Of a stretch of 64,000 bases of DNA, positions 41,333 through 50,493 are shown piece by piece (position 1 is the stretch's first letter; each line of letters starts with the position of its first letter). The notes below the pieces were generated by a model. The model worked only from the letters and a program-made list of their open reading frames with translations. It had not been told where the DNA came from and did not search any database. A program made the translations under genes and the position numbers. Source of the stretch: Chordicoccus furentiruminis (GTDB taxonomy: Bacteria; Bacillota; Clostridia; Lachnospirales; Lachnospiraceae); contig NZ_CP048829.1 in NCBI RefSeq assembly GCF_019355395.1, forward strand, positions 806,001-870,000, written 5' to 3'.

Positions 41333-42025
41333 TCACTGAACCTTCAGCGGATTGACGCGGACGCCCGGACCCATGGTGGAAGCAAGCGTGATGCTTCTCA
41401 GGTACGCGCCCTTCACCGTGCTCGGACGGGCCTTGACAAGCGCGTCCATCAGCGCTCTGAAGTTCTCGCCCAGCTGCTCTTCCGTGAAGGAAGCCTTGCC
41501 GACCGGAACGTGGATGATGTTGCTCTTGTCGAGACGGTACTCGATCTTACCGGCTTTAATTTCCTTCACCGCCTTGGTGACATCCATCGTGACGGTGCCG
41601 GCCTTCGGGTTCGGCATCAGGCCCTTCGGTCCGAGGATACGGCCGAGACGGCCGACCACGCCCATCATGTCCGGTGTCGCGACGACAACGTCGAAGTCGA
41701 GCCAGCCCTCTTTCTGGATCTTCGGAACGAGATCCATCTCACCGACATAATCAGCGCCGGCGGCCTTCGCCTCCTCCGCCTTCGCTCCCTTCGCGAAAAC
41801 GAGGACGCGGACCTTCTTGCCGGTTCCGGCCGGAAGAACGACAGCGCCGCGGATCTGCTGGTCCGCGTGGCGTCCGTCGCAGCCTGTGCGGATATGCGCC
41901 TCGATCGTCTCGTCGAACTTCGCCGTCGCGGTCTTCTTTACCAGAGCGATCGCGTCAGCCGGATCATACAGCGTGCCGCGCTCGATCTCCTTTGCGGCTT
42001 CGATATATTTCTTCCCGTGTTTCAT
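41333..42025 (-). CDS. rplA: Ribosomal protein L1
   Basis: 50S L1-stalk protein, 230 residues. Signatures: [51 protein letters not shown] and the C-terminal [19 protein letters not shown]. Normal length. In many bacteria L1 also represses the rplKA mRNA. It follows rplK by 51 bp. Confidence 0.98.
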   Translation of the reverse strand: MKHGKKYIEAAKEIERGTLYDPADAIALVKKTATAKFDETIEAHIRTGCDGRHADQQIRGAVVLPAGTGKKVRVLVFAKGAKAEEAKAAGADYVGEMDLVPKIQKEGWLDFDVVVATPDMMGVVGRLGRILGPKGLMPNPKAGTVTMDVTKAVKEIKAGKIEYRLDKSNIIHVPVGKASFTEEQLGENFRALMDALVKARPSTVKGAYLRSITLASTMGPGVRVNPLKVQ

Positions 42026-42076
42026 TTATTCAAACCTCCCTGTGGTCGTAGCGGATTTCAGTCCTTCCACCTGTGA

Positions 42077-42502
42077 TCAGTCAACTACCTCAACGCCCAT
42101 GCTGCGGCACGTGCCTTCGATGATGCTCATCGCGGCCTCGATCGACGCGGCATTCAGATCCGGCATCTTCGTCTCGGCGATTTCCTTCACCTGAGCCTTC
42201 GTGATCTTGCCGACCTTCACCTTGTTCGGCTGACCGGATGCCTTCGGCAGATTCAGCGCCTTCTTGATCAGAACGGCCGCCGGCGGAGTCTTCGTGATGA
42301 AGGTGAAGCTCCGATCCGCATAAACGGTGATCACGACCGGGATGATCACATCACCCATCTGAGCGGTCTTCGCGTTGAAGGCTTTCGTAAACTGAACGAT
42401 ATTCACGCCATGCTGGCCGAGCGCCGGGCCTACCGGCGGAGCCGGGGTTGCCTTGCCGGCCGGAATCTGCAGTTTGATGTAACCTGTAACCTTCTTTGCC
42501 AT
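42077..42502 (-). CDS. rplK: Ribosomal protein L11
   Basis: 50S GTPase-centre protein, 141 residues, the usual length. The N-terminal proline-rich domain ([33 protein letters not shown]) and the C-terminal rRNA-binding domain ([20 protein letters not shown] ... [11 protein letters not shown]) are intact. The 134-bp gap to nusG contains GC-rich inverted repeats (for example around 42610-42632) without a T-tract; they may be the L1 target but I cannot show it. Confidence 0.98.
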   Translation of the reverse strand: MAKKVTGYIKLQIPAGKATPAPPVGPALGQHGVNIVQFTKAFNAKTAQMGDVIIPVVITVYADRSFTFITKTPPAAVLIKKALNLPKASGQPNKVKVGKITKAQVKEIAETKMPDLNAASIEAAMSIIEGTCRSMGVEVVD

Positions 42503-42636
42503 GATGTTTCCTCCTCATGTGGTTTTGTCGAGTATAAAACCCTTCCACCTGTCCGGTCCCTTTCTACCCGGGATGGCTTGATTTGCCCGGCGGGGACCTT
42601 CTGAATCAGCTGCGGCGCAATTGCGGCCGCAGAAAC

Positions 42637-43179
42637 TCACTTTTTCTTAACCTCCGAGAAGCTGATCTCGACCGGAGTGTCGCGGCCGAAAAGCTCCACG
42701 TTGATCGTGATGGTCTGCTTCTGGGGGTTGACCGCCTGGACGACGCCTTCGGTTCCTTCCCAGGCGCCTGCGATGACGACGACCATATCGCCCTTCTCGA
42801 AATCGACCACGATCTTCGGCTTCTGCTGCGCTGGCGCCTCCGATCCCTCTCCGACTCCGAGTTTCCACATCTCGTCCGGCGCGAGCGGCACCGGCTTGCT
42901 TCCCGGTCCGACGAATCCGGTCACGCCTCTGGTGTTCCGGACGACGTACCAGGTATCGTCGTTCATCTCCATATGGACGAGGACATAGCCCGGGAACATC
43001 TTCCTCTTGACCATCCGCGTGACGCCGTTCTTCGTCTCCTGAACGTCCTCCAGCGGCACGATGACATCGAGGATCTGCTCCTCAAGATGACGGTTCGCGA
43101 CAGTCTTGTCGATGTTGGCCTTGACCTTGTTCTCGTATCCGGAATAGGTATGAATCACATACCAGTTCGCTTCTGACAT
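42637..43179 (-). CDS. nusG: Transcription termination/antitermination protein NusG
   Basis: RNA-polymerase-binding factor, 180 residues. NGN domain (WYVIHTYSGYENKVKANIDK ... MFPGYVLVHMEMNDDTWYVVRNTRGVTGFVG) and C-terminal KOW domain (FEKGDMVVVIAGAWEGTEGVVQAVN) are complete. It follows secE by 42 bp, the standard order. Confidence 0.97.
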   Translation of the reverse strand: MSEANWYVIHTYSGYENKVKANIDKTVANRHLEEQILDVIVPLEDVQETKNGVTRMVKRKMFPGYVLVHMEMNDDTWYVVRNTRGVTGFVGPGSKPVPLAPDEMWKLGVGEGSEAPAQQKPKIVVDFEKGDMVVVIAGAWEGTEGVVQAVNPQKQTITINVELFGRDTPVEISFSEVKKK

Positions 43180-43221
43180 CTGAACCCTCTTATTTCTCTC
43201 AAATGCAAATCGTCAATTTCA

Positions 43222-43440
43222 TCAAAGAGCCAGCAGCCAGTCGATCACCCGCAGCGCCGCGCTGTCGACCACGGTGATGATGATGCCCATGATCAGGGAA
43301 AGGACGACGACCAGACCGGTCTCGCGGGCCACATCCTGTCTCGTCAGCCAGATAATCTTCCCCCACTCGCGCTTAAGTCCGTCGAAAAAACGGGGTTTCT
43401 TCTCCGCGCTCTTCGCGGTCCTGTTCTCACTATCTGCCAT
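43222..43440 (-). CDS. secE: Preprotein translocase subunit SecE
   Basis: Single-span subunit of the Sec channel, 72 residues. The conserved amphipathic segment FFDGLKREWGKIIWLTRQDVARET precedes one membrane helix (about 42-62). A GTG five codons upstream keeps the frame open, but MADSENRTAK is the natural start. It lies 39 bp after rpmG, with no tRNA between them. Confidence 0.95.
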   Translation of the reverse strand: MADSENRTAKSAEKKPRFFDGLKREWGKIIWLTRQDVARETGLVVVLSLIMGIIITVVDSAALRVIDWLLAL

Positions 43441-43479
43441 CTTAATGACCTGCACTTTCCAGCAGCACGGAACGGCCGC

Positions 43480-43629
43480 TTACTTCGTTTCCTTGTGTAA
43501 GGTATGCTTGCGGCAGAACCTGCAGTATTTCTTCGTTTCCATTCTTTCAGGATGTTCTTTCTTATCCTTCATGGTCGTGTAGTTACGCTGTTTGCATTCT
43601 GTGCAAGCTAATGTGATCCTTGTACGCAC
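43480..43629 (-). CDS. rpmG: Ribosomal protein L33
   Basis: A 49-codon gene with a GTG start, preceded by GGAGGTG. The product reads [16 protein letters not shown] ... [11 protein letters not shown] with a zinc-ribbon made of C9, C12, C36 and C39, so it is the Cys-containing (C+) form of L33. It opens the rpmG-secE-nusG group and is transcribed from the promoter about 130 bp upstream. Confidence 0.95.
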   Translation of the reverse strand: MRTRITLACTECKQRNYTTMKDKKEHPERMETKKYCRFCRKHTLHKETK

Positions 43630-43947
43630 GGTTTTTCACCTCCAATGATATCCGTTAGCCGGTTGACGCAGGGCTCTGTCTTTCTGTATCCGCCCGCTGC
43701 GGAACCTTCCCGCACGGTTTTTGCGCAAAAAAAAAGAACCTTCTGCTCGTAGCGTAAAAAGCTTAGCACAGGTGTCCGTTTCCTGTCAATACGGTTCTTC
43801 ACGGGAATGCAGCCGGCAGCCTCCGCCGGGCCGTGATGTGCTTGCGCGGAAGGCAGCCGGCGCTGCCGGACGGACGGCGGCACGGTCACGCGCGCCCCCT
43901 GGCGGCGCACCTGTCCTGCGGAGCAGATGAGAGCTGCGGCGATCCGC
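43630..43947 (-). other. Intergenic stretch upstream of rpmG, with promoter
   Basis: A 318-bp stretch without a gene. It contains the rpmG promoter, an A-rich run after GCGC near 43722-43736, and GC-rich inverted repeats such as CCGGC-GCT-GCCGG near 43857 that may end the ABC ATPase transcript. No small ORF with a credible ribosome-binding site was seen. Confidence 0.5.
43760..43789 (-). promoter_or_regulatory. Promoter of rpmG-secE-nusG
   Basis: Minus strand TTGACA (perfect -35), 18-bp spacer, TAAGCT (-10). The start would be about 125 nt upstream of the rpmG GTG. Confidence 0.6.
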
Positions 43948-44541
43948 CTACGCGCGGAAGGCGGCCGGCACTCCCGGCCAGACGGCGATCCGGCCGCCGA
44001 TCAGCTCCGCCTCCTCCGGATCGTGGGTCACGAACAGCAGCGGACGGCCGTCCCTGTGGCGCCGGATATATGCAGCCGTCCTGCGCCGGGCCGCCGCGTC
44101 GAGGCCCTTCAGAATCTCGTCCATCAGGAGAAGACCCGAAGGCGCCAGCATCGTGCGCGCCAGTGTCACGCGCCGCCGCATGCCCCCGCTCAGCTCCCGC
44201 GCCGGCATGTCCGTGCAGTCCCCGAGCCCCAGCTCGTCCAGATGCGAAAGAATCTCCGTACGGGGAACGCTCCGCCCCGTCACGAGCATGATGTTGTGCA
44301 CGGCGGAAAACGGCTCCGCCAGCCGGTCCTCCTGAAAGGCCATCGAAACACGGACCGGAAGGCCTGAAATCGTGCCTCCGTCCGCCTTTTCGAGTCCCGC
44401 GAGGATGCGCAGCAGCGTCGTCTTTCCGCAGCCGGACGGGCCCATAAGGCAGAGCGGCGGATCGTCCGGAACGGTCAGATCAAGACCGTCGATCACCCTC
44501 CGTCCCTGATAGGATTTGCTCAGATTCCGAATCGTGACCAT
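43948..44541 (-). CDS. ABC transporter ATPase (nitrate/sulfonate/thiamine-precursor type)
   Basis: A 197-residue ATP-binding subunit. Walker A GPSGCGKTT is at 34-42, the Q-loop Gln is Q70, the signature LSGGM is at 117-121, Walker B LLLMDE ends at D141-E142 and the H-loop is VTHDPEEAELIGG. It is shorter than typical SsuB/TauB proteins (about 250), ending right after the H-loop region, but all catalytic motifs are present. It is the last gene of the regulator-binding protein-permease-ATPase cluster, 135 bp after the permease. Confidence 0.9.
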   Translation of the reverse strand: MVTIRNLSKSYQGRRVIDGLDLTVPDDPPLCLMGPSGCGKTTLLRILAGLEKADGGTISGLPVRVSMAFQEDRLAEPFSAVHNIMLVTGRSVPRTEILSHLDELGLGDCTDMPARELSGGMRRRVTLARTMLAPSGLLLMDEILKGLDAAARRRTAAYIRRHRDGRPLLFVTHDPEEAELIGGRIAVWPGVPAAFRA

Positions 44542-44676
44542 GTCCGTCCTTTCCTGTGATGACTGAAGACGAGGTGTCCATTCTCCATCCCCTCCGGCTG
44601 CAGTGCGTTCCGCCTCGTTCGGCAGTATGAGTCATCCTGCGCTCCGTTCCCCGCCGGCAGCGCTGCGCCTTGCCGC

Positions 44677-45432
44677 TCATCCGTCCTCCAGCGCGCGGCC
44701 GGCCGCGTCGAGCAGCCGGAGCATCAGCTTCTCAAGCAGCACGCTGATCAGTACGATCAGAATCGTCCACACGCAGAGATCCGACGTCTCCAGGTATATT
44801 TTCGACTCGTACAGCTTTCCTCCGACGGAGCCGGACACAACCGCGATCACCTCGGCTGCCGCGCCCGCCTTCCAGGCGGTACCGGTTCCGACGCGCACGG
44901 CCGCCGCCAGATACGGCCGCAGCTGCGTCAGATAGACATAGCGCATCCGGCGGATCCACGGAACGCGGTAGAGCGCCATCATCTCTTCCATCGCCGGATC
45001 CGTGCTGCGCACGCCCTCCAGCACATTGCTGTACACGACAGGAAACACCATCAGAAACGAAATGAAGATGTTCAGCTGCCTTCCGTCAAGCCAGATCAGG
45101 GCCAGAATAATGAAGGAGGCGACCGGCACCGTCTTGATCAGCGTGACATAAGGCCAGAGAAGGATCTCCGCCGGACGAAAACGGGCGGCCAGCAGCCCGA
45201 GTGCCGTTCCGGCCGTCAGAGCGAGCAGAAAGCCTCCGGTGATGTGGCCGGCGCTGAAAGCCAGCACCTTCCAGAAGCCGGCGTCACGCCAGATCGTGAG
45301 AAACCGTCTCCCCACCTCAGCCGGCGAAGCCAGAAGAATCGGGTCGGATACGGCCGCCGCGGCAGCCTGCCACACAAGCAGTGCTGCCGCGGCGGAAATC
45401 AGCCTGAGTGTTCGTCCTGACAGTCTTTTCAT
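44677..45432 (-). CDS. ABC transporter permease (SsuC/TauC/ThiX type)
   Basis: A 251-residue membrane subunit with about six hydrophobic segments. The family pattern is visible in LLASPAEVGRRFLTIWRD, YVTLIKTVPVASFIILALIWLDG and the docking loop EEMMALYRVPWIRRMRYVYLTQLRPYLAAAVRVGTGTAWKAG. Its start overlaps the binding-protein stop by ATGA, so translation is coupled. Confidence 0.92.
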   Translation of the reverse strand: MKRLSGRTLRLISAAAALLVWQAAAAAVSDPILLASPAEVGRRFLTIWRDAGFWKVLAFSAGHITGGFLLALTAGTALGLLAARFRPAEILLWPYVTLIKTVPVASFIILALIWLDGRQLNIFISFLMVFPVVYSNVLEGVRSTDPAMEEMMALYRVPWIRRMRYVYLTQLRPYLAAAVRVGTGTAWKAGAAAEVIAVVSGSVGGKLYESKIYLETSDLCVWTILIVLISVLLEKLMLRLLDAAGRALEDG

Positions 45433-46481
45433 TCCGTTCCGTCTGAACCGGCGTCGTAGTAGAAATCGCCGCCCGGAAGCGAGCCGCCCACGGATCTGGG
45501 GTTCTGGTCATACAGCGTCTTCAGATATCCGCTGAGTGCGGCTTTCATTTCTGTCCCGGTAATGCAGACGATATGGCAGTCCGGAATCGCCTTCTCCGCC
45601 ACAGCCGCCTTGATAATGCCGTACTTTTCGATCAGCTTCGCAGCCTCGGCCGGATGCTCATTGACATACGAAGCGGAATCCGCGTATGCGTCCAGGAAAC
45701 GGCTGACCGCGTCCGGATGCTCATCGGCAAACGCCTTTCTCACGAGCAGTCCCGCCGTCACGAACCGGCTTCCGTTATTCAGATCGTCCCAGCTCTTCGT
45801 CAGATCCAGCGCGACATGGAGATCCGGCAGCTTTGCCTTCGCCGCCGTCACATACGGCTGCGGCAGCATCGCCACCGTGCTCCCGCCTGCCGCGGCCATC
45901 GCGGAGACCGTCTCCGTCGGCTCATCCTTCCACTCCATTGTGACGTCCTGATCCGGATCCAGTCCGTTCTGCGTCAGCAGATACCGGAGCGCGTATTCCG
46001 GCGTCGAACCCTTGCCGGTCGCCAGAATCGTCCTTCCCCTGAGGTCGCTCCAGCTGGTGATATCCTGCGCCCCGTTTTCCACGATATAAAGAACGCCGAG
46101 CGTACTGACCGCCAGCATCTCCACCGCGCCCTGCGTTTTGCTGTAGAGCACCGATCCGAGATTCACCGGCACGGCCGCGATATCCAGATCGCCCTTGACC
46201 AGCTTCGGCGTGATCTCATCCGCGGAACCTGCCAGCGTAAACGAGTACGAATCGGCCGTCTTCCCGCTGTCCGCTTCCTCCAGCAGTCTGACCATCCCCA
46301 TCGAGGTCGCGCCCTTCAGTCCCGCCAGACGGATCTCGGTTTCTTCGCCCTGCACCGCCTCCGCCGCAGAGGTTGCGGCGGAAACAGCATCCGCCTGCGA
46401 AGAAGCCGCAGCAGGCAGCGCCCCGATCGTCAGAACCGTCATCACGGCCGCCAGCATCACGGCCATCCATCGTTTTTTCAT
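45429..46481 (-). CDS. ABC transporter substrate-binding protein (NMT1/SsuA-like)
   Basis: A 350-residue exported binding protein. The start MKKRWMAVMLAAV follows AGGGAGGG; 76 upstream in-frame codons belong to the end of the regulator gene region. The signal peptide ends near ALPAAASSQA with no lipobox Cys. The periplasmic-binding fold shows in IRLAGLKGATSMGMVRLLEE, LVKGDLDIAAVPVNLGSVLY and LRGRTILATGKGSTPEYALRYLL. The family imports sulfonates, nitrate, bicarbonate or thiamine precursors; substrate cannot be chosen from sequence. Like the sugar-binding protein here, it lacks a lipid anchor. A probable Crp/Fnr-type site lies at its promoter. Confidence 0.88.
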   Translation of the reverse strand: MKKRWMAVMLAAVMTVLTIGALPAAASSQADAVSAATSAAEAVQGEETEIRLAGLKGATSMGMVRLLEEADSGKTADSYSFTLAGSADEITPKLVKGDLDIAAVPVNLGSVLYSKTQGAVEMLAVSTLGVLYIVENGAQDITSWSDLRGRTILATGKGSTPEYALRYLLTQNGLDPDQDVTMEWKDEPTETVSAMAAAGGSTVAMLPQPYVTAAKAKLPDLHVALDLTKSWDDLNNGSRFVTAGLLVRKAFADEHPDAVSRFLDAYADSASYVNEHPAEAAKLIEKYGIIKAAVAEKAIPDCHIVCITGTEMKAALSGYLKTLYDQNPRSVGGSLPGGDFYYDAGSDGTE

Positions 46482-46514
46482 CAGAAATCCCTCCCTGTAC
46501 TGTTTCTTTTCTTC

Positions 46515-46556
46515 AGTATAATCCGTCAGGATGGCTTTGTCGGTTGCATTTGCAAC
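46515..46556 (-). promoter_or_regulatory. Promoter with Crp/Fnr-type palindrome at -41.5
   Basis: Within the last codons of the regulator gene the minus strand has CCGACA-17-TATACT, with predicted start near 46508. The perfect palindrome GTTGCA-TT-TGCAAC (plus reading, 46543-46556) has its centre 41.5 bp upstream of that start, the standard position of a class II Crp/Fnr activator. The arm length and spacing match the 14-bp Fnr-type format, but the arm sequence differs from TTGAT. Confidence 0.6.
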
Positions 46557-47215
46557 GTAAACTCGTTCTTCCTGTACAGGACAAGCCCCTCCCTGCGCAT
46601 CCTGGACAGTTCGCGCGAGAGCGCGCTCCGGTCCGTCCCCAGATAGGCCGCCATCGTCGCCCGGTCCATCGGGATCGTGAAGCTCGGTCCCCCGTACTCC
46701 TCGCGGCACTCTGCGAAAAAGGTCAGCAGCTTTTCACGAAGCGTATGCTTTGAGAGAACCTGAATCCGTCGGTTCATCCGGAGCGTGCGTCCGGCCATCA
46801 TCTCGGCAAGCCGGCAGACCAGCATCGAGCGCAGATCCTCCTGCGGGCCGCGGCCCGGCTCGTGGAGAAAGCCGGCGGACAGCCAGAGTACATCCGTCTC
46901 CTTCTCCGCGTAGATGTTGATTGGAGGATCCGGCCTTCGGAGGGCACAGATCGCCTCACCGAACGTTTCGCCGCTCCTGACGCTGGCCATCAGCACGTCC
47001 CGGCCGTCCAGATCGTTCATCGTCACCTGTACGCTTCCCCCGAGAACAAGGCCGAAAAAGGAGAGCGGCTCTCCGCTTACGTGGAGAACCGCCCTCCCTT
47101 CATAGTGCCGGATCCGCCCTCTCATGATGAGAAGCGCTTCACGGAGCCGGCTTTCGCCGAGGTCATGAAACAGCACCGTCTGTCCCAGAATCCGGTTGAT
47201 TTCTTTCTGCTCCAT
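46526..47215 (-). CDS. Crp/Fnr family transcriptional regulator
   Basis: A 229-residue regulator with an N-terminal cyclic-nucleotide-binding-like beta-barrel (HVSGEPLSFFGLVLGGSVQVTMND, SGETFGEAICAL), a dimer helix and a C-terminal winged helix-turn-helix (RATMAAYLGTDRSALSRELSRMRREGLVLYRKNE). In the recognition helix the Fnr-type Ser-Arg pair is kept (ALSREL), but the preceding Glu is replaced by Ser. There is no N-terminal cysteine cluster, so it is not an iron-sulfur Fnr; the effector is unknown. It is the first gene of the ABC cluster and probably controls it. Confidence 0.92.
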   Translation of the reverse strand: MEQKEINRILGQTVLFHDLGESRLREALLIMRGRIRHYEGRAVLHVSGEPLSFFGLVLGGSVQVTMNDLDGRDVLMASVRSGETFGEAICALRRPDPPINIYAEKETDVLWLSAGFLHEPGRGPQEDLRSMLVCRLAEMMAGRTLRMNRRIQVLSKHTLREKLLTFFAECREEYGGPSFTIPMDRATMAAYLGTDRSALSRELSRMRREGLVLYRKNEFTLQMQPTKPS

Positions 47216-47252
47216 CCCTGCGCTCCCGTCCCGGTCTGACCGTCCGCGGTGT

Positions 47253-47282
47253 CGGGAGAGGGTTTTTCCCGCTTCTCTCCCG
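47253..47282 (-). terminator. Possible terminator behind ftsH
   Basis: Arms CGGGAGAG / CTCTCCCG separated by 14 bases lie about 33 bp after the ftsH stop. No T-tract follows on the minus strand, so the call is weak. Confidence 0.35.
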
Positions 47283-47314
47283 GCCTGTTCATGCGGATTC
47301 CGGCCGTCGTTCCG

Positions 47315-49189
47315 TCAGGCTTCCGTTTTCCCGTCCTCTGACCGTGCCGTCACCGACGGTACCGGCGCCTGAAGAATCTCCATAAACTCCTCGCCGGTGA
47401 TCGTCTCGTGCTCGTAGAGGTACTTGGCGAGCTGATGAAGTTTGATCTCGTTATCCTTCAGAATCTTCAGCGCCTTGTCATGCTGCTCCCGGACCACCGC
47501 AACGACACGGTCATCGATGGACTTCGCCGTATCCGGCGCACAGCTCAGCGACATATCGCCTCCGAGGTACTGATTGGTCTGGGTGGACATCGCGACCATG
47601 CCGAAGTCGTCGTCCATACCGTACTGGGTAATCATCGCGCGGGCCAGCTTCGTCGCCTGCTCGATGTCGTTGGAAGCGCCTGTGGTGATCGAGTGGAAGA
47701 TCAGCTCCTCCGCGCAGCGCCCGCCGGTAAAGGTGCAGATCTTGTTCAGCAGCTCATCCTTCGACATCAGGTAGCGGTCGCCCTCGTCCACCTGCAGCGT
47801 ATAGCCCAGCGCGCCGGAAGTACGCGGAATGATCGTGATCTTCTGTACCGGCGCGGAATCCGTCTGCTTCGCGGCGACGAGCGCGTGGCCGATCTCGTGA
47901 TAGGCGACGATCAGCTTCTCCTTGTCGGAAAGGACGCGGCTCTTCTTCTGGTATCCCGCGATGACGACCTCGATGCTCTCCTGAAGATCCTCCTGCGTGA
48001 CCACATGACGGCCCATCCGGACCGCCCGGAGCGCGGCCTCGTTGACGATGTTCGCCAGCTCGGCGCCGGAGGCGCCGGCCGCCGTCTTCGCGATCGGCTC
48101 GAAATCGACGTTGTCCGCCAGCTTCACTTTCTTTCCGTGAACCTTGAGAATATCGATGCGCCCCTGAAGATCCGGCAGCTCGACCGGAATCCGGCGGTCA
48201 AAGCGGCCCGGACGGAGCAGGGCCGGATCCAGAACCTCGGGCCGGTTTGTCGCACCAAGAATGATGACGCCCTTCGATCCGTCAAAGCCGTCCATCTCGG
48301 TCAGCAGCTGGTTCAGCGTCTGCTCGCGCTCGTCGTTGGTGGACAGCGCGCCGGCGTCTCTCTTCTTGCCGATCGTATCGATCTCATCGATGAACACGAT
48401 GCAGGGTGCGTTCTTTGCCGCCTGCTCGAAGAGGTCTCTCACCTTCGACGCGCCCATGCCGACGAACATCTCGACGAACTCGGATCCCGCGATGGAGAAA
48501 AACGGCACGTTCGCCTCGCCGGCTACCGCCTTTGCGAGCAGCGTCTTGCCCGTACCGGGAGGGCCGACCAGCAGCGCGCCCTTGGGGCACTGGGCGCCGA
48601 TGTCGGCGTAAGCCTTCGGGTCATGCAGATACTTGACGAGCTCCTGCAGAAGAGCCTTTGCCTCTTCCTCGCCGGCCACATCCTTGAACTTAATGCTCGT
48701 CGTGGAGGGCACATACACCTTGGCGTTGCTCTTGCCGAAGGAAAGCATCGGATTGCCGCCGCCGAATCCTTCGCCCATTCTGGAGACCAGCCTTCTCGAG
48801 ATGAACACGCCGATCCCGTAGAAGATCACGAGCGGCAGCACCCAGCCGAGCAGGAAGCTCTCAATCGGATTATCCGCCGACGTCACCTTGGTGAACTTCG
48901 CGCCCGAAGCCTTCAGCTCCTTCACCAGATCCGGGTCGTCGACCTTGGCTGTCTTGTAATAGTTCGGCGGATTGTTCTTGTCAGCGAAGAGAATCACGTC
49001 GTCCTGAATCTCGGCGGCCGCGATCTTCTTCTCATCGACCATGTCGAGGAACGCGCTGTAGTCCACCTCCGTGTACCGCTGCGCGCGGACGGCCGGGAAC
49101 AGGAAAAGATTGATCAGGAGCATCGCCAGAACCACAATCAGGATATACACATAAATCGGTTTGCGGTCCGGCTTTTTCGCGTTGGACAT
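47315..49189 (-). CDS. ftsH: ATP-dependent zinc metalloprotease FtsH
   Basis: Membrane AAA+ protease, 624 residues. Two membrane helices (about 12-32 and 112-132) flank the extracytoplasmic domain. Walker A GPPGTGKT is at 209-216, Walker B IVFIDEID at 264-271, the second region of homology includes [21 protein letters not shown], and the zinc site HEIGH is at 431-435. The usual bacterial motif is HEAGH; Ile is conservative within HExGH. It degrades misfolded membrane proteins and some regulators. The gene appears monocistronic, after a terminator that ends the lipoprotein gene upstream. The usual tilS-hpt neighbours are absent. Confidence 0.97.
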   Translation of the reverse strand: MSNAKKPDRKPIYVYILIVVLAMLLINLFLFPAVRAQRYTEVDYSAFLDMVDEKKIAAAEIQDDVILFADKNNPPNYYKTAKVDDPDLVKELKASGAKFTKVTSADNPIESFLLGWVLPLVIFYGIGVFISRRLVSRMGEGFGGGNPMLSFGKSNAKVYVPSTTSIKFKDVAGEEEAKALLQELVKYLHDPKAYADIGAQCPKGALLVGPPGTGKTLLAKAVAGEANVPFFSIAGSEFVEMFVGMGASKVRDLFEQAAKNAPCIVFIDEIDTIGKKRDAGALSTNDEREQTLNQLLTEMDGFDGSKGVIILGATNRPEVLDPALLRPGRFDRRIPVELPDLQGRIDILKVHGKKVKLADNVDFEPIAKTAAGASGAELANIVNEAALRAVRMGRHVVTQEDLQESIEVVIAGYQKKSRVLSDKEKLIVAYHEIGHALVAAKQTDSAPVQKITIIPRTSGALGYTLQVDEGDRYLMSKDELLNKICTFTGGRCAEELIFHSITTGASNDIEQATKLARAMITQYGMDDDFGMVAMSTQTNQYLGGDMSLSCAPDTAKSIDDRVVAVVREQHDKALKILKDNEIKLHQLAKYLYEHETITGEEFMEILQAPVPSVTARSEDGKTEA

Positions 49190-49242
49190 CCCTGTTATAC
49201 CTCCAATAGAATAATATTGGAATAAGCTTAAAAAGAACCGGC

Positions 49243-49261
49243 CCGGATGTCAAGCATCCGG
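49243..49261 (-). terminator. Terminator after the second lipoprotein gene
   Basis: Seven-bp stem CCGGATG / CATCCGG with a 5-nt loop; on the minus strand it is followed by GCCGGTTCTTTTTAAG. It lies between the lipoprotein gene and ftsH. Confidence 0.7.
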
Positions 49262-49355
49262 ACCCTGTTTACAAAAAATTAATGCCATGGCGTGCTTAAA
49301 GACTTTCGCCGCCTCTGTGCTCAGTGCCCGGTCCGAACGTCTCTGCGCCGGTTCT

Positions 49356-50303
49356 TCAGCCGACCACATCGCCTCCGTCGGCCTCCGAAAGGCCGTCCTC
49401 CCCATCCGCCGTACCGTCCTCATCCACGGCGTCTCCGCCGTCATCCTCGTCCTCATCATCCGCATCGGGGCGAAGGATAACGGCTGAGGAGGTCCCGTCG
49501 GATCCGCCGTCTGTCTCTGAATCGCTTACCGTCCCGCTGTCGGAAGCCGCTGCCGGCGTGCTGTCGGAGGGACCCGCAGGAGAAGGCGTCTGTGTAGGAG
49601 CCGGCGTGCTGAGCTGGGACCGGAGAATCTGAATCTCCGACTCCTTCGTATCCATGAGATCGGCGCTGTCCGTCTCCGGGGTGCCGTCTCCCCGCACATA
49701 GGTGAGATAGGTCACACCGTACTCGGAGTCGTAATGAATCGTCGCCTCTTCCGTCCGGCCGAACGGAAAATCATGAAGAACGCCGCTGTCCCCGCTGAAC
49801 GAAAGAAGCATCCGGTAGACGGGTGTCTGGCCGGTCTTCTCCCCGAAGCGTAGCGCATCCGCCGCGTCGTAGTAGAAGACCGCCGTCTCTCCCGCCTTCA
49901 GCGGATCCGTTTCGCTCACATAATCCGCATCCGGATAGGACGTCATATCATCCGTCCGCACATGGATCCCCACAATATCCCGGCCCGTGGCATTGACAAG
50001 CCGGATCTTCCGAACCGTATCCGCCGTCGATTTCGTTCCGATCACCCGGAGATTCGCATCCGGATCGGAGTCTGAAGCGGAGCCGGCCGATGACGAGTCC
50101 TCAAGAGCCGGACCTGATGTGATGTCGACTGCCGGAATTTCCGCCAGCTTCCCCGCTCTTGATACAGAAGGCGTCGGAGCCGCCGTTACCTCCGTCTGCG
50201 TCTGCGTTGCGGTCATCCGGCTGACCGAACAGCCGGAAGCCGTCACGGTAAGAGCCGCCGCCGCGCCAAGCACACTGCATATCGTAGCGATTCGTCCTGC
50301 CAT
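49356..50303 (-). CDS. Lipoprotein of unknown function, paralogue of the one at 3.1-3.8 kb
   Basis: A 315-residue exported protein. The signal peptide ends in lipobox TASGC (Cys 25), so the protein should be lipid-anchored. The central domain (about 85-215) carries IRLVNATGRDIVGIHV, PLKAGETAVFYYDAA, HDFPFGRTEEATIHYD and YGVTYLTYVRGDG, matching in order the first lipoprotein in this window. The C-terminal third is low-complexity: Thr/Pro/Ser followed by a very acidic Asp/Glu stretch (about 275-300). Function unknown. It is a single gene between the radical SAM gene and ftsH. Confidence 0.8.
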   Translation of the reverse strand: MAGRIATICSVLGAAAALTVTASGCSVSRMTATQTQTEVTAAPTPSVSRAGKLAEIPAVDITSGPALEDSSSAGSASDSDPDANLRVIGTKSTADTVRKIRLVNATGRDIVGIHVRTDDMTSYPDADYVSETDPLKAGETAVFYYDAADALRFGEKTGQTPVYRMLLSFSGDSGVLHDFPFGRTEEATIHYDSEYGVTYLTYVRGDGTPETDSADLMDTKESEIQILRSQLSTPAPTQTPSPAGPSDSTPAAASDSGTVSDSETDGGSDGTSSAVILRPDADDEDEDDGGDAVDEDGTADGEDGLSEADGGDVVG

Positions 50304-50457
50304 AAATCCTGTTGTTTCCTCCGGTTTCGAAGCTCCGCCTGCATGATGCTATCATTGTACCCGCGGGACCGCCGCCCGTCAAGAAATCGATTTCACACAG
50401 GCGCACAGTCGCGCCCTCTGCAGGAATGACGGAGCCCCGCGCCTCCTGCAGAAAAGA

Positions 50458-50477
50458 GGCAGGCCGAACGGCCTGCC
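50458..50477 (-). terminator. Terminator of the radical SAM gene
   Basis: Perfect 8-bp stem GGCAGGCC / GGCCTGCC with a 4-nt loop, followed on the minus strand by TCTTTTCTGC. It lies 16 bp after the stop codon. A second inverted repeat (CTGCAGGA / TCCTGCAG) lies just beyond. Confidence 0.85.
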
Positions 50478-50493
50478 CCCTGTCTCTTTACAC

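Noticed and set aside
42503-42636. Terminator between nusG and rplK
   Set aside because: GC-rich inverted repeats are present, but neither strand has a T-tract and the genes are normally co-transcribed.
43441-43479. tRNA-Trp between rpmG and secE, common in related bacteria
   Set aside because: The gap is only 39 bp, too short for a tRNA.
50304-50493. Precursor peptide for the radical SAM enzyme
   Set aside because: No short ORF with a ribosome-binding site on either strand; the region is filled by a terminator and inverted repeats.
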